Shown: positions 5,127 to 12,261 of the stretch, one piece after another | Position numbering within the stretch: the first letter of the stretch is position 1 | Layout: each line of letters opens with the position of its first letter | From: an uncultured Eubacteriales bacterium | GTDB lineage: Bacteria; Bacillota; Clostridia; Oscillospirales; Acutalibacteraceae | Direction of reading: 5' to 3' | Assembly: GCA_900319615.1 (NCBI GenBank) | Contig: ONPE01000015.1 | Span: forward strand, 1 to 18,279 | Length of the DNA stretch: 18,279 nt | Program-made: the position numbers and the translations under genes | The notes under the pieces: generated by a model | The model's input: the letters and a program-made list of their open reading frames with translations, nothing else | What the model was told of the DNA's origin: nothing | Databases searched by the model: none

Positions 5127-7316
5127 ATGAACTATGTATTAAACGATGAGAGATTCCCTCTGGATCTGTTCCACGGCGGCGACGCTGTCAGAGCCTATGA
5201 GTTCTTCGGCGCGCACGATTACTGGATGGACGGCTGCCCCGGTACGATGTTCCGCGTATGGGCGCCGAACGCCCTGAGCGTCTCCGTAGTAGGCGACTTC
5301 AACGGATGGGATCAGAATGCCAACCATATGCACAAAATCTCCGAAGGCGGAGTCTGGGAGGGCTGGGTAGCCAACTTAGGCGAGACCGCCATCTACAAAT
5401 TCTGTGTCGAGACGCCGTGGTTTGAGAAGATACTCAAATCCGACCCCTATGCATTCCATACCCAGACCCGTCCCGACAACGCCTCCATCATCTACAACTA
5501 CAACAAGTATCAGTGGAACGACGAAGCCTGGTACAAGTATAAGATGGAGCACAATCACTTTGAGAACCCCGTGAACATCTACGAGGTACACGCAGGCTCG
5601 TGGAGAAAGTACGCCGACGGCAACACCTTCTCCTATGACAAGCTCACCGAGGAGCTCATCCCCTACGTAAAGCAGATGGGCTACACCCACATCGAGTTCA
5701 TGCCGATGACCGAGTATCCCTTCGACGGCTCCTGGGGCTATCAGGTAACAGGCTACTATGCTCCCACCTCCCGTTACGGTTCGCCCGAGATGTTCATGAA
5801 CTTCATCGACCGCTGCCATCAGGAGGGCATCGGCGTAATCCTCGACTGGGTACCGGCTCACTTCCCCAAGGACGCTCACGGTCTGGGACGTTTCGACGGC
5901 ATCCACTGCTATGAGTATGAGGACAGCCGCAAGGGCGAGCACAAGGAATGGGGCACCTACGTATTCGACTACGCGAGATACGAGGTTATCTCCTTCCTGG
6001 TATCCTCCGCCATGTTCTGGCTCGACAAGTATCATGTTGACGGCATCCGCGTAGACGCTGTCGCCTCCATGCTGTACCTCGACTACAACCGCCGCGACGG
6101 CGAGTGGGTAGCCAACAAGTACGGCGGCCACGAGCACCTCGAGGCTGTTGAGTTCATCCAGAGACTGAACACCGCTGTTCACCTCCATCATCCGACCGTC
6201 ATGATGATCGCCGAAGAGTCCACCTCATGGCCGATGGTCTCCCGTCCCGTATCCGACGGCGGCTTAGGCTTCGACTACAAGTGGAACATGGGCTGGATGA
6301 ACGATATGCTCTCTTATATGTCGCTCGATCCGCTGTGGAGACCGTATCACCACAACAGCATCACCTTCTCCTTCCTGTATGCATTCTCCGAGAACTTCCT
6401 GCTCCCGATCTCTCACGACGAGGTCGTATACGGCAAGGGCTCGCTTATCAATAAGATGCCCGGAGATTATGACATGAAGTTCGCCGGCGTGCGCGTATTC
6501 CTCTCTTACATGATGGCTCACCCGGGCAAGAAGCTCACCTTCATGGGCGCCGAGATCGGTCAGTTCGACGAGTGGAACAGCACCGAAGAGCTGCAGTGGG
6601 GTCTGTTAGGCTTCGAGAAGCATAAGAAGCTCAACGACTTCTTCCGCGCTCTGAATGACTTCTACAAAGAGAACAGCTGTATGTATCAGGTCGACTTCAC
6701 ATGGGAAGGCTTTCAGTGGATCCATCATGACGACTATCAGCATAGCGTCATCGCCTTCCGTCGTATCGACAAGGACGGCAACAACATAATCGTCGTATGC
6801 AACTTCCAGCCCATGTACCGTGAGAACTACGCTATCGGCGTTCCGGAGTACGGCGTATACGCAGAGGTATTCAACTCCGACGACGAGCAGTGGGGCGGCA
6901 CCGGCAAATCCAACGGCACCAATATCCACGCCGTTGAGGAAGAGATGCACGGCTTAGAGCAGTCCATCCACATCAACCTGCCTCCCATGAGCGCTCTCTA
7001 TCTCAAGTGCGTAAGCACCGAGAAGAAGCCCTCCGTCATTGCGGCAGAGAAGGCTGCCGAAGAGAAGGCAGCAAAGCGCAAAGCGGCGGCAGCCAAGGCG
7101 GCAGCTACCCGCGCAGCCAAAAAGGCGGCAGCTCAGAAGAAGGTCGAAGAGGTAAAGGCAGAGATCAAAGAGGACGTAGCCGAGATCAAGGAGGATATCG
7201 CTAAGAAGACAGCTAAGAAAGCAGCTTCCAAGAAGGCTCCCGCAAAGAAGCCTGCGGCAAAGACCTCTCCCGCAAAGAAGCCCGCGACCAAAAAGACCAC
7301 AGCTAAAAAAGGCTGA
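5127..7316 (+). CDS. glgB: 1,4-alpha-glucan branching enzyme with a Lys/Ala-rich C-terminal tail
   Basis: GlgB cuts alpha-1,4-glucan and reattaches it as alpha-1,6 branches in glycogen synthesis. A CBM48-type domain spans about residues 35-115 (FRVWAPNALSVSVVGDFNGWD). The GH13 barrel carries VILDWVPAHF (region I), GIRVDAV with nucleophile D310, IAEEST with acid/base E363, and ISHDEV with H430-D431. The C-terminal beta domain closes at LPPMSALYLK (627). About 102 further residues follow (628-729) that are not part of the family: an Ala/Lys/Glu helical stretch with EIKEDVAEIKEDIA, then PAKKPA-type repeats ending KKG. Without the tail, the enzyme has the usual length for the single-N-domain form. 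AAGGAG (5111-5116) lies 10 nt before the ATG. It is the first gene of the operon; glgC begins 75 nt after its stop. Confidence 0.97.
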   Translation: MNYVLNDERFPLDLFHGGDAVRAYEFFGAHDYWMDGCPGTMFRVWAPNALSVSVVGDFNGWDQNANHMHKISEGGVWEGWVANLGETAIYKFCVETPWFEKILKSDPYAFHTQTRPDNASIIYNYNKYQWNDEAWYKYKMEHNHFENPVNIYEVHAGSWRKYADGNTFSYDKLTEELIPYVKQMGYTHIEFMPMTEYPFDGSWGYQVTGYYAPTSRYGSPEMFMNFIDRCHQEGIGVILDWVPAHFPKDAHGLGRFDGIHCYEYEDSRKGEHKEWGTYVFDYARYEVISFLVSSAMFWLDKYHVDGIRVDAVASMLYLDYNRRDGEWVANKYGGHEHLEAVEFIQRLNTAVHLHHPTVMMIAEESTSWPMVSRPVSDGGLGFDYKWNMGWMNDMLSYMSLDPLWRPYHHNSITFSFLYAFSENFLLPISHDEVVYGKGSLINKMPGDYDMKFAGVRVFLSYMMAHPGKKLTFMGAEIGQFDEWNSTEELQWGLLGFEKHKKLNDFFRALNDFYKENSCMYQVDFTWEGFQWIHHDDYQHSVIAFRRIDKDGNNIIVVCNFQPMYRENYAIGVPEYGVYAEVFNSDDEQWGGTGKSNGTNIHAVEEEMHGLEQSIHINLPPMSALYLKCVSTEKKPSVIAAEKAAEEKAAKRKAAAAKAAATRAAKKAAAQKKVEEVKAEIKEDVAEIKEDIAKKTAKKAASKKAPAKKPAAKTSPAKKPATKKTTAKKG

Positions 7317-7346
7317 TTAAAGCCGAAAACGATAACGAATATGCAC

Positions 7347-7368
7347 GAGCCCCGGTATCTCGGGGCTC
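7347..7368 (+). other. intercistronic GC-rich hairpin between glgB and glgC
   Basis: A perfect 8-bp stem, GAGCCCCG (7347-7354) and CGGGGCTC (7361-7368), has a 6-nt loop and no T run. It ends 13 nt before the glgC ribosome site. It is more likely an mRNA stability or processing element than a terminator. Confidence 0.5.
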
Positions 7369-7391
7369 CGCGCTGAATTTTGGAGGACAAA

Positions 7392-8588
7392 ATGATACCT
7401 AAAAAAGAAGTAGTGGCTATGCTGCTGGCAGGCGGTCAGGGCTCGCGTCTCGGCGTACTGACCAAGAAGATCGCCAAGCCCGCCGTACCCTTCGGAGGCA
7501 AATACAGGATCATCGACTTCCCCCTGTCGAACTGTATCAACTCCGGCATAGAGGCGGTAGGCGTACTCACCCAGTATCAGCCGCTGGAACTCAACGAATA
7601 TGTCGGCAACGGTCAGCCGTGGGACCTCGACGGTATCCACAGCGGCGTGACCTGTCTGCAGCCCTATGAGTCTAAAGAGGGCTCCGACTGGTACTCAGGT
7701 ACCGCTAACGCGATCTATCAGAACATCCGCTTCGTCGACCGCTACGACCCCGACTACATCGTAGTGCTCTCCGGCGACCACATCTATAAGATGGACTACG
7801 CCAAGATGATCGAGTATCATAAGGAGAAGAACGCCGCGTGCACCATCGCAGCTATGGATGTTCCGATGGAGGAGGCTTCGCGCTTCGGCATCCTCAACAC
7901 AAACGAGGACGGCTCCATCTATGAGTTTGAAGAGAAGCCCGCGCACCCCAAGAGCACCAATGCATCCATGGGCGTATATGTCTTTACATGGAAGACAGTC
8001 AGAGAGTATATGAAGAAGGATCAGCAGAATCCCGACTCTCACAACGACTTCGGCAAGGACATCCTGCCCCTGATGCTCGAATCCGGCGAGCGTATGTTCG
8101 CCTATCCCTTCGAAGGCTACTGGAAGGACGTCGGCACCATCGACAGCCTTTGGGAAGCCAACATGGATCTTCTCGATCCCAAGGTCACCCTCGACCTCAA
8201 GAACATCTACTCGCGCAACCCCATGATGCCGCCTCACCATGTCGGCCCTACCGGCGAGATACAGAACTCGATGGTATCCGACGGCTGCAACATCGACGGC
8301 AAGCTCGAATTCTCCATCATCTTCCCGGGCGTTATGATCGGTAAGGACGCGGTCATCAACTCATCCATCCTCTTCCCCGGCGTTGTTATCGAGGAGGGCG
8401 CTCATGTCGAGTTCTCTATCATAGCAGAGAACACTGTCATCGGCGCAGGCGCCAAGATCGGTGCGGCTCCCACTGAGATCGAGAACCGCGACGACTGGGG
8501 CGTGACCGTCATAGGCGATAACCTCAAGATCGGCGCAGGCGTCACCGTACCCTGCAAAGCGATGATAGATACAGATATGGAGGTGTGA
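7392..8588 (+). CDS. glgC: glucose-1-phosphate adenylyltransferase (ADP-glucose pyrophosphorylase), catalytic subunit
   Basis: GlgC makes ADP-glucose and pyrophosphate from glucose-1-phosphate and ATP, the committed step of glycogen synthesis. The ATG at 7392 follows GGAGG (7382-7386) with 5 nt; an upstream in-frame TTG at 7380 overlaps that site and is rejected. The 398-residue protein has the nucleotide-binding loop LLAGGQGSRL (11-20), KPAVPFGGKYRIIDFPLSN (29-47), SGDHIYKMDY (127-136) with the catalytic Asp, FEEKP (179-183) and YWKDVGTI (243-250). A left-handed beta-helix of hexapeptide repeats follows (about 290-385). All expected catalytic motifs are present. Its stop codon lies inside the ribosome site region of glgD, so the two subunits are likely translated together. 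Confidence 0.97.
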   Translation: MIPKKEVVAMLLAGGQGSRLGVLTKKIAKPAVPFGGKYRIIDFPLSNCINSGIEAVGVLTQYQPLELNEYVGNGQPWDLDGIHSGVTCLQPYESKEGSDWYSGTANAIYQNIRFVDRYDPDYIVVLSGDHIYKMDYAKMIEYHKEKNAACTIAAMDVPMEEASRFGILNTNEDGSIYEFEEKPAHPKSTNASMGVYVFTWKTVREYMKKDQQNPDSHNDFGKDILPLMLESGERMFAYPFEGYWKDVGTIDSLWEANMDLLDPKVTLDLKNIYSRNPMMPPHHVGPTGEIQNSMVSDGCNIDGKLEFSIIFPGVMIGKDAVINSSILFPGVVIEEGAHVEFSIIAENTVIGAGAKIGAAPTEIENRDDWGVTVIGDNLKIGAGVTVPCKAMIDTDMEV

Positions 8589-8590
8589 TC

Positions 8591-9703
8591 ATGGCTGCTA
8601 ACAAAATACTCGGTTTGATCTTTGCGAACTCCAATGAGAAAAATCTGCCTGAGCTCACCGCTTACCGCACCACAGGCTCCATCCCCTTCGGCGGCAAGTA
8701 CCGCATGATCGACTTCCCCCTCTCAAATATGTCCAACTCAGGCATCAATAATGTCGGCATCGTAGCCAAGTCGAACTTCATGTCCCTGATGGATCACCTC
8801 GGCTCCGGCTCCGCGTGGGATCTCGCAAGACGCAGGAGCGGTCTGAGCATCCTGCCCCCCTACGGCGAGCACAGCTTCAACACTCTGGTAGAGACCCTCT
8901 TCAACCTGCACGGCTACATCGAGCACGGCGACGAGGATTATCTGCTCCTCTCCCCCTCCGACTGCGTATACAACATGGACTACAGCAAGCTGCTGAGCTT
9001 TGCCGAGAAGCGCAACTCCGACATCACCTTCGTCTATGTTAAGAGGGTCGTCAAAAAGATCACCGACGACTTCCGCTGCATCCTCGATCTCGACGAGGAC
9101 GGAAAGGTCAAGAAGATACTTGCTTCTCCGATAGACGACAGCGTATGCAACCTTGACATCGGTGTTATACTTATAAAGAAGCCCGTCCTCATGATGCTCA
9201 TCCGTCAGGCTACGTCCGAGTCAAAGTACAACTTTGTCCGCGACGTACTGCAGAGAGCCATCGACAAGCACAGGGTCTACGCGTATGAATTCAACGATTA
9301 CTGTGAGATCATCGGCTCCGTAAAGGAATACTACGACGCCAACATGAAGCTCATGGACAGGGATACGCGCTACAGGCTGTTCAACTATCAGCGCCCCATC
9401 TACACCAAGGTGCGCGACGACGCCCCCTCGCGTTACGGTCTTGACTCCTGCGTAAAGGATTCACTGATCGCTCAGGGCTGCGTCATCAACGGCGTGGTGG
9501 AGAACTCCATCATCTCAAAGGGCGTGTACATCGGTCATGACGCCGTCATCAAGAACTGCATCGTCATGCAGGACAGCGTCATCGGCGACAAAGCCGAGCT
9601 GATCAACCTTGTCGTCGACAAGGACGTCAACGTGAGCCGCGGCTCTAAGCTGCAGGGCACGCAGAACTACCCGATGTACATCGCAAAGCATTCCATCGTA
9701 TAA
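8591..9703 (+). CDS. glgD: GlgD, non-canonical ADP-glucose pyrophosphorylase subunit
   Basis: This 370-residue protein resembles GlgC along its whole length but has lost catalytic motifs. The ATP loop GGQGSRL is replaced by IFANSNEKNLPEL (10-22), and SGDHIYKMDY by SPSDCVYNMDY (121-131). SIPFGGKYRMIDFPLSN (30-46) and the hexapeptide beta-helix (about 290-350) are kept. In Firmicutes, GlgD pairs with GlgC and raises the activity of the complex, having little activity alone. I chose the ATG at 8591 because GGAGG (8579-8583) is 7 nt away; a GTG at 8585 overlaps the glgC stop. It sits directly after glgC and before glgA in the typical glgBCDA order. Confidence 0.95.
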   Translation: MAANKILGLIFANSNEKNLPELTAYRTTGSIPFGGKYRMIDFPLSNMSNSGINNVGIVAKSNFMSLMDHLGSGSAWDLARRRSGLSILPPYGEHSFNTLVETLFNLHGYIEHGDEDYLLLSPSDCVYNMDYSKLLSFAEKRNSDITFVYVKRVVKKITDDFRCILDLDEDGKVKKILASPIDDSVCNLDIGVILIKKPVLMMLIRQATSESKYNFVRDVLQRAIDKHRVYAYEFNDYCEIIGSVKEYYDANMKLMDRDTRYRLFNYQRPIYTKVRDDAPSRYGLDSCVKDSLIAQGCVINGVVENSIISKGVYIGHDAVIKNCIVMQDSVIGDKAELINLVVDKDVNVSRGSKLQGTQNYPMYIAKHSIV

Positions 9704-9723
9704 CATTAGGAGGTATATAGATT

Positions 9724-11151
9724 ATGAGAATACTTTACTGCGCGAGTGAAGCCAACCCCTTTGCAGGCAGCGGCGGACTCGCGGACGTGGCAGGCTCCCT
9801 GCCGCATACCGTATGCCGAAAGGGTCATGACTGCCGTATCGTTATGCCGCTGTACGGCACCATCCCCTACGAGCTGAAGTGCCAGATGAATTTCATCACC
9901 AACTTCACCGTACCCGTAGCTTGGAGACACCAGTACTGCGGTCTGTTCTGGGCAAGATGGAACGACTGCACCTACTACTTCATCGACAACGAGTACTACT
10001 TCAAGAGAGATAAGCTGTACGGCTTCTACGATGACGCTGAGAGATATGCGTTCTTCTCACGCGCCATCCTCGAGATGCTGCCCTACATCGACTTCCATCC
10101 CGACCTCATCCACACCAACGACTGGCAGACAGCCCTCGTGCCCGTATACTACTATCTCTTCTATTCGAAGAATCCGTGGTACTACAACATCAAGTCGCTG
10201 TTCACCATCCATAACATCCAGTATCAGGGCAAGTACGGCTGGGAAGTCAACACCGAGTGTGTCGGCATCCCGCCCACAGAGACCAAGATCCTCGAGATGG
10301 ACGGCAAGCTGAATATGATGAAGGGTGCTATCTTCTGCTCCACCCGCGTCAACACGGTATCCCCCTCCTACGCTCTGGAGATCAAAGACCCGTGGTACAG
10401 CCACGGTCTGCACCACGCCCTCAACGCCAACCACTACAAGCTCTGCGGTATCCTCAACGGTATAGATCAGGCGAGCTACGACCCCGCTACCGATTATCAG
10501 CTCTACTGCAACTACACAAAGGAAGATATGTCAGGCAAGGGCGAGTGTAAGAGAAGGCTGCAGGAGCGCCTCGGCCTCGAGCAGAACTGGGAGATCCCGA
10601 TCGTAGCGATGGTAACCCGTATGGTCGAGCACAAGGGTCTCGATCTGGTTCGCGGCGGTCTGCCCGATCTGCTGAACAACCACAGGATGCAGTTTGTCAT
10701 CCTCGGCTCCGGCGATGAGGAGTACGAGAACTTCTTCCGCGATATGCAGTGGTTCTATCCGGGCAGAGTTTGCACCTGCCACGGCTTCGTGCCCGAGCTC
10801 GCGCGCAAGATTTACTCCGGCGCAGATATCTTCCTGATGCCCTCCAAGCAGGAGCCCTGCGGTCTGTCGCAGATGATCGCCCTGCGCTACGGCACCATCC
10901 CGGTAGTCCGCGAGGTAGGCGGTCTGAAGGACAGCGTATTCGACAGCGCCGACAACTACGGTAACGGCTTCACCTTCCGCAACTATGATATCGCCGATAT
11001 GTGCAACGCCGTCAAGCGTGCTCTCGCCGGTATCTACGATAACGAAGGCTGGCATCAGCTGATGTGGCGCGCTATGATGAGCGACAACAGCTGGGAGAGA
11101 TCGGCTCAGGATTACATCAACGTCTATGAGGACACGATGAACTGGCTGTAA
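9724..11151 (+). CDS. glgA: glycogen synthase (ADP-glucose), GT5 family
   Basis: GlgA moves glucose from ADP-glucose to the end of an alpha-1,4-glucan. The length of 475 residues is normal. The N-terminal Rossmann domain opens with MRILYCASEANPF; HTNDWQTAL (about 130-138), TIHNIQYQGK (161-170) and LNGID (244-248) follow. The C-terminal domain has TRMVEHKGLDL (R299, K304), LGSGD and PSKQEPCGLSQ with the catalytic-site E377. One key position differs: the usual KTGGL near residue 15 is GSGGL (15-19), so the lysine that binds ADP-glucose in the E. coli enzyme is a glycine. AGGAGG (9708-9713) lies 10 nt before the ATG. It is the last gene of the operon; no glgP follows. Confidence 0.96.
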   Translation: MRILYCASEANPFAGSGGLADVAGSLPHTVCRKGHDCRIVMPLYGTIPYELKCQMNFITNFTVPVAWRHQYCGLFWARWNDCTYYFIDNEYYFKRDKLYGFYDDAERYAFFSRAILEMLPYIDFHPDLIHTNDWQTALVPVYYYLFYSKNPWYYNIKSLFTIHNIQYQGKYGWEVNTECVGIPPTETKILEMDGKLNMMKGAIFCSTRVNTVSPSYALEIKDPWYSHGLHHALNANHYKLCGILNGIDQASYDPATDYQLYCNYTKEDMSGKGECKRRLQERLGLEQNWEIPIVAMVTRMVEHKGLDLVRGGLPDLLNNHRMQFVILGSGDEEYENFFRDMQWFYPGRVCTCHGFVPELARKIYSGADIFLMPSKQEPCGLSQMIALRYGTIPVVREVGGLKDSVFDSADNYGNGFTFRNYDIADMCNAVKRALAGIYDNEGWHQLMWRAMMSDNSWERSAQDYINVYEDTMNWL

Positions 11152-11184
11152 TGCCTTGATCTGAATTGAATAATTGATATGAAA

Positions 11185-11220
11185 AGGAGCTGTCTTACAC
11201 GGACAGCTCCTGTTATTTTG
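11185..11220. terminator. terminator ending the glg operon, probably also the convergent operon
   Basis: A 10-bp stem, AGGAGCTGTC (11185-11194) and GACAGCTCCT (11202-11211), has a 7-nt loop. The plus-strand tail is GTTATTTTG; the minus-strand tail is TTTTCAT, so it can serve both directions. The remaining gap up to 11351 shows only a GCGATATCGC palindrome at about 11331-11340 and scattered TATAAT-like words. Confidence 0.8.
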
Positions 11221-11351
11221 CTATAATCTTGATACATAAGGAAAGAGCACCCATACGTAAATATGAGAACTGATTATTTGTCCAATCATTCGAAAAATGC
11301 ATCTCGACAATCCGCACACCTGAATTATGCGATATCGCTATAATAATCTAC

Positions 11352-11726
11352 CTATTTCCTTTTCCGCTTCTTCATCGTCAGCTCGAAGCTCAGATCGAGC
11401 AGCGGAAAAATATCCTCCGTCGGTACGGTGCCGTCGAGCAGAATCGTGAGCCACTGTTCATGGTTCATGTGATAAGCGGGAAGATAGCCGTCGTTCAGCC
11501 GCAGAGAGCCGCTGAGGATGGGGTCGCACTTGATATTCATGATATCGACTCTCCCCTCTCCTCCTATGTGCAGCACCGAGCGGTTAACGTTCATGAAGAT
11601 AGCAAACCACTTCTTGTTGTCGCGGTGGCGCAGCACGGGTATATCTTCGTCTGAGAACGGATAATCCGGCTCTACGCCGTAGGTCTCAAGTGAATAATCA
11701 AACAGCTCGCGAATTATCTGATTCAT
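11352..11726 (-). CDS. MmcQ/YjbR family protein
   Basis: This 124-residue protein has the compact MmcQ/YjbR (CyaY-like, double wing) fold signature. An N-terminal helix carries ETYGVEPDYPF, followed by HRDNKKWFAIFMNV, then a VDIMNIKCDP strand and GYLPAYHMNHEQWLTILLDG near the end. These proteins are widespread, short and of uncertain role; DNA binding has been suggested for some. It ends in a basic tail, TMKKRKRK. The ATG overlaps the PAP2 stop as ATGA (11723-11726), with AGGGAG upstream, so its translation is probably coupled. It is the last gene of the five-gene minus-strand operon. Confidence 0.85.
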   Translation of the reverse strand: MNQIIRELFDYSLETYGVEPDYPFSDEDIPVLRHRDNKKWFAIFMNVNRSVLHIGGEGRVDIMNIKCDPILSGSLRLNDGYLPAYHMNHEQWLTILLDGTVPTEDIFPLLDLSFELTMKKRKRK

Positions 11727-12256
11727 GATTTACTCTCCCTCTTTTTCAACAGCGCAGGGGATATCACATAGTGCACGAGCACAGCGGTGCCCACGCCGAT
11801 GATGATACCTGCGAGAACATCTGTCGGGAAATGCATAGCTGCATACATCCGCGAGAATGCAACAAGCGCCGCGATGATAAGCGCGACAACGCCGATCTTC
11901 TTGTGATTGAGGAACACCGCCGTCGCCGCGGCAAAAGCGTTTACCGTGTGCCCGGACGGGAACGACGAGTCGTGCGGCTGCGGCAGGACAGCCTCCAGAA
12001 ACGGATAGACGTCGCACGGCCGGGGTCGCATCACGATGGGCTTGATGATAAGGTTAGCGAGGATGAAGGCGATCGCTATCGAAAGCAAGACCTCCATGCC
12101 GGTCTTCCTCGTCTTGACGACGATCAGCAGTATCAAGCCCAGCGCTATCGAGCACAGCCCTTTGTAGCCAAGCATAGAGAAGAACGCCATCACATAATCG
12201 AGCAGCGGTGTTCGCAGCGTTTGGATCGATCTTAGTATTTCAGCTTCCCAAGCCAT
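11723..12256 (-). CDS. PAP2-family membrane phosphatase
   Basis: This 177-residue integral membrane protein has about five or six hydrophobic helices. The three PAP2 acid phosphatase motifs are intact: KPIVMRPRP (K72, R79, P80), PSGH (100-103) and SRMYAAMHFPTD (S135, R136, H142, D146), the last carrying the nucleophilic histidine. Likely substrates are lipid phosphates such as phosphatidic acid, phosphatidylglycerol phosphate or undecaprenyl pyrophosphate; the sequence does not separate these. The ATG at 12256 lies 5 nt after the stop of the Mbeg1-like gene, and its AAGGAG ribosome site overlaps that stop. A basic C-terminus (KKRESKS) suggests a cytoplasmic tail. Confidence 0.9.
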   Translation of the reverse strand: MAWEAEILRSIQTLRTPLLDYVMAFFSMLGYKGLCSIALGLILLIVVKTRKTGMEVLLSIAIAFILANLIIKPIVMRPRPCDVYPFLEAVLPQPHDSSFPSGHTVNAFAAATAVFLNHKKIGVVALIIAALVAFSRMYAAMHFPTDVLAGIIIGVGTAVLVHYVISPALLKKRESKS

Positions 12257-12261
12257 TTTCC

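Noticed and set aside
5376..6191. 271-codon minus-strand frame inside glgB
   Set aside because: It is a shadow of the conserved GlgB catalytic domain in GC-rich DNA, with no family features.
7380..7391. TTG start four codons upstream for glgC
   Set aside because: The TTG is part of the ribosome site itself (TTGGAGG); the ATG at 7392 is correctly spaced.
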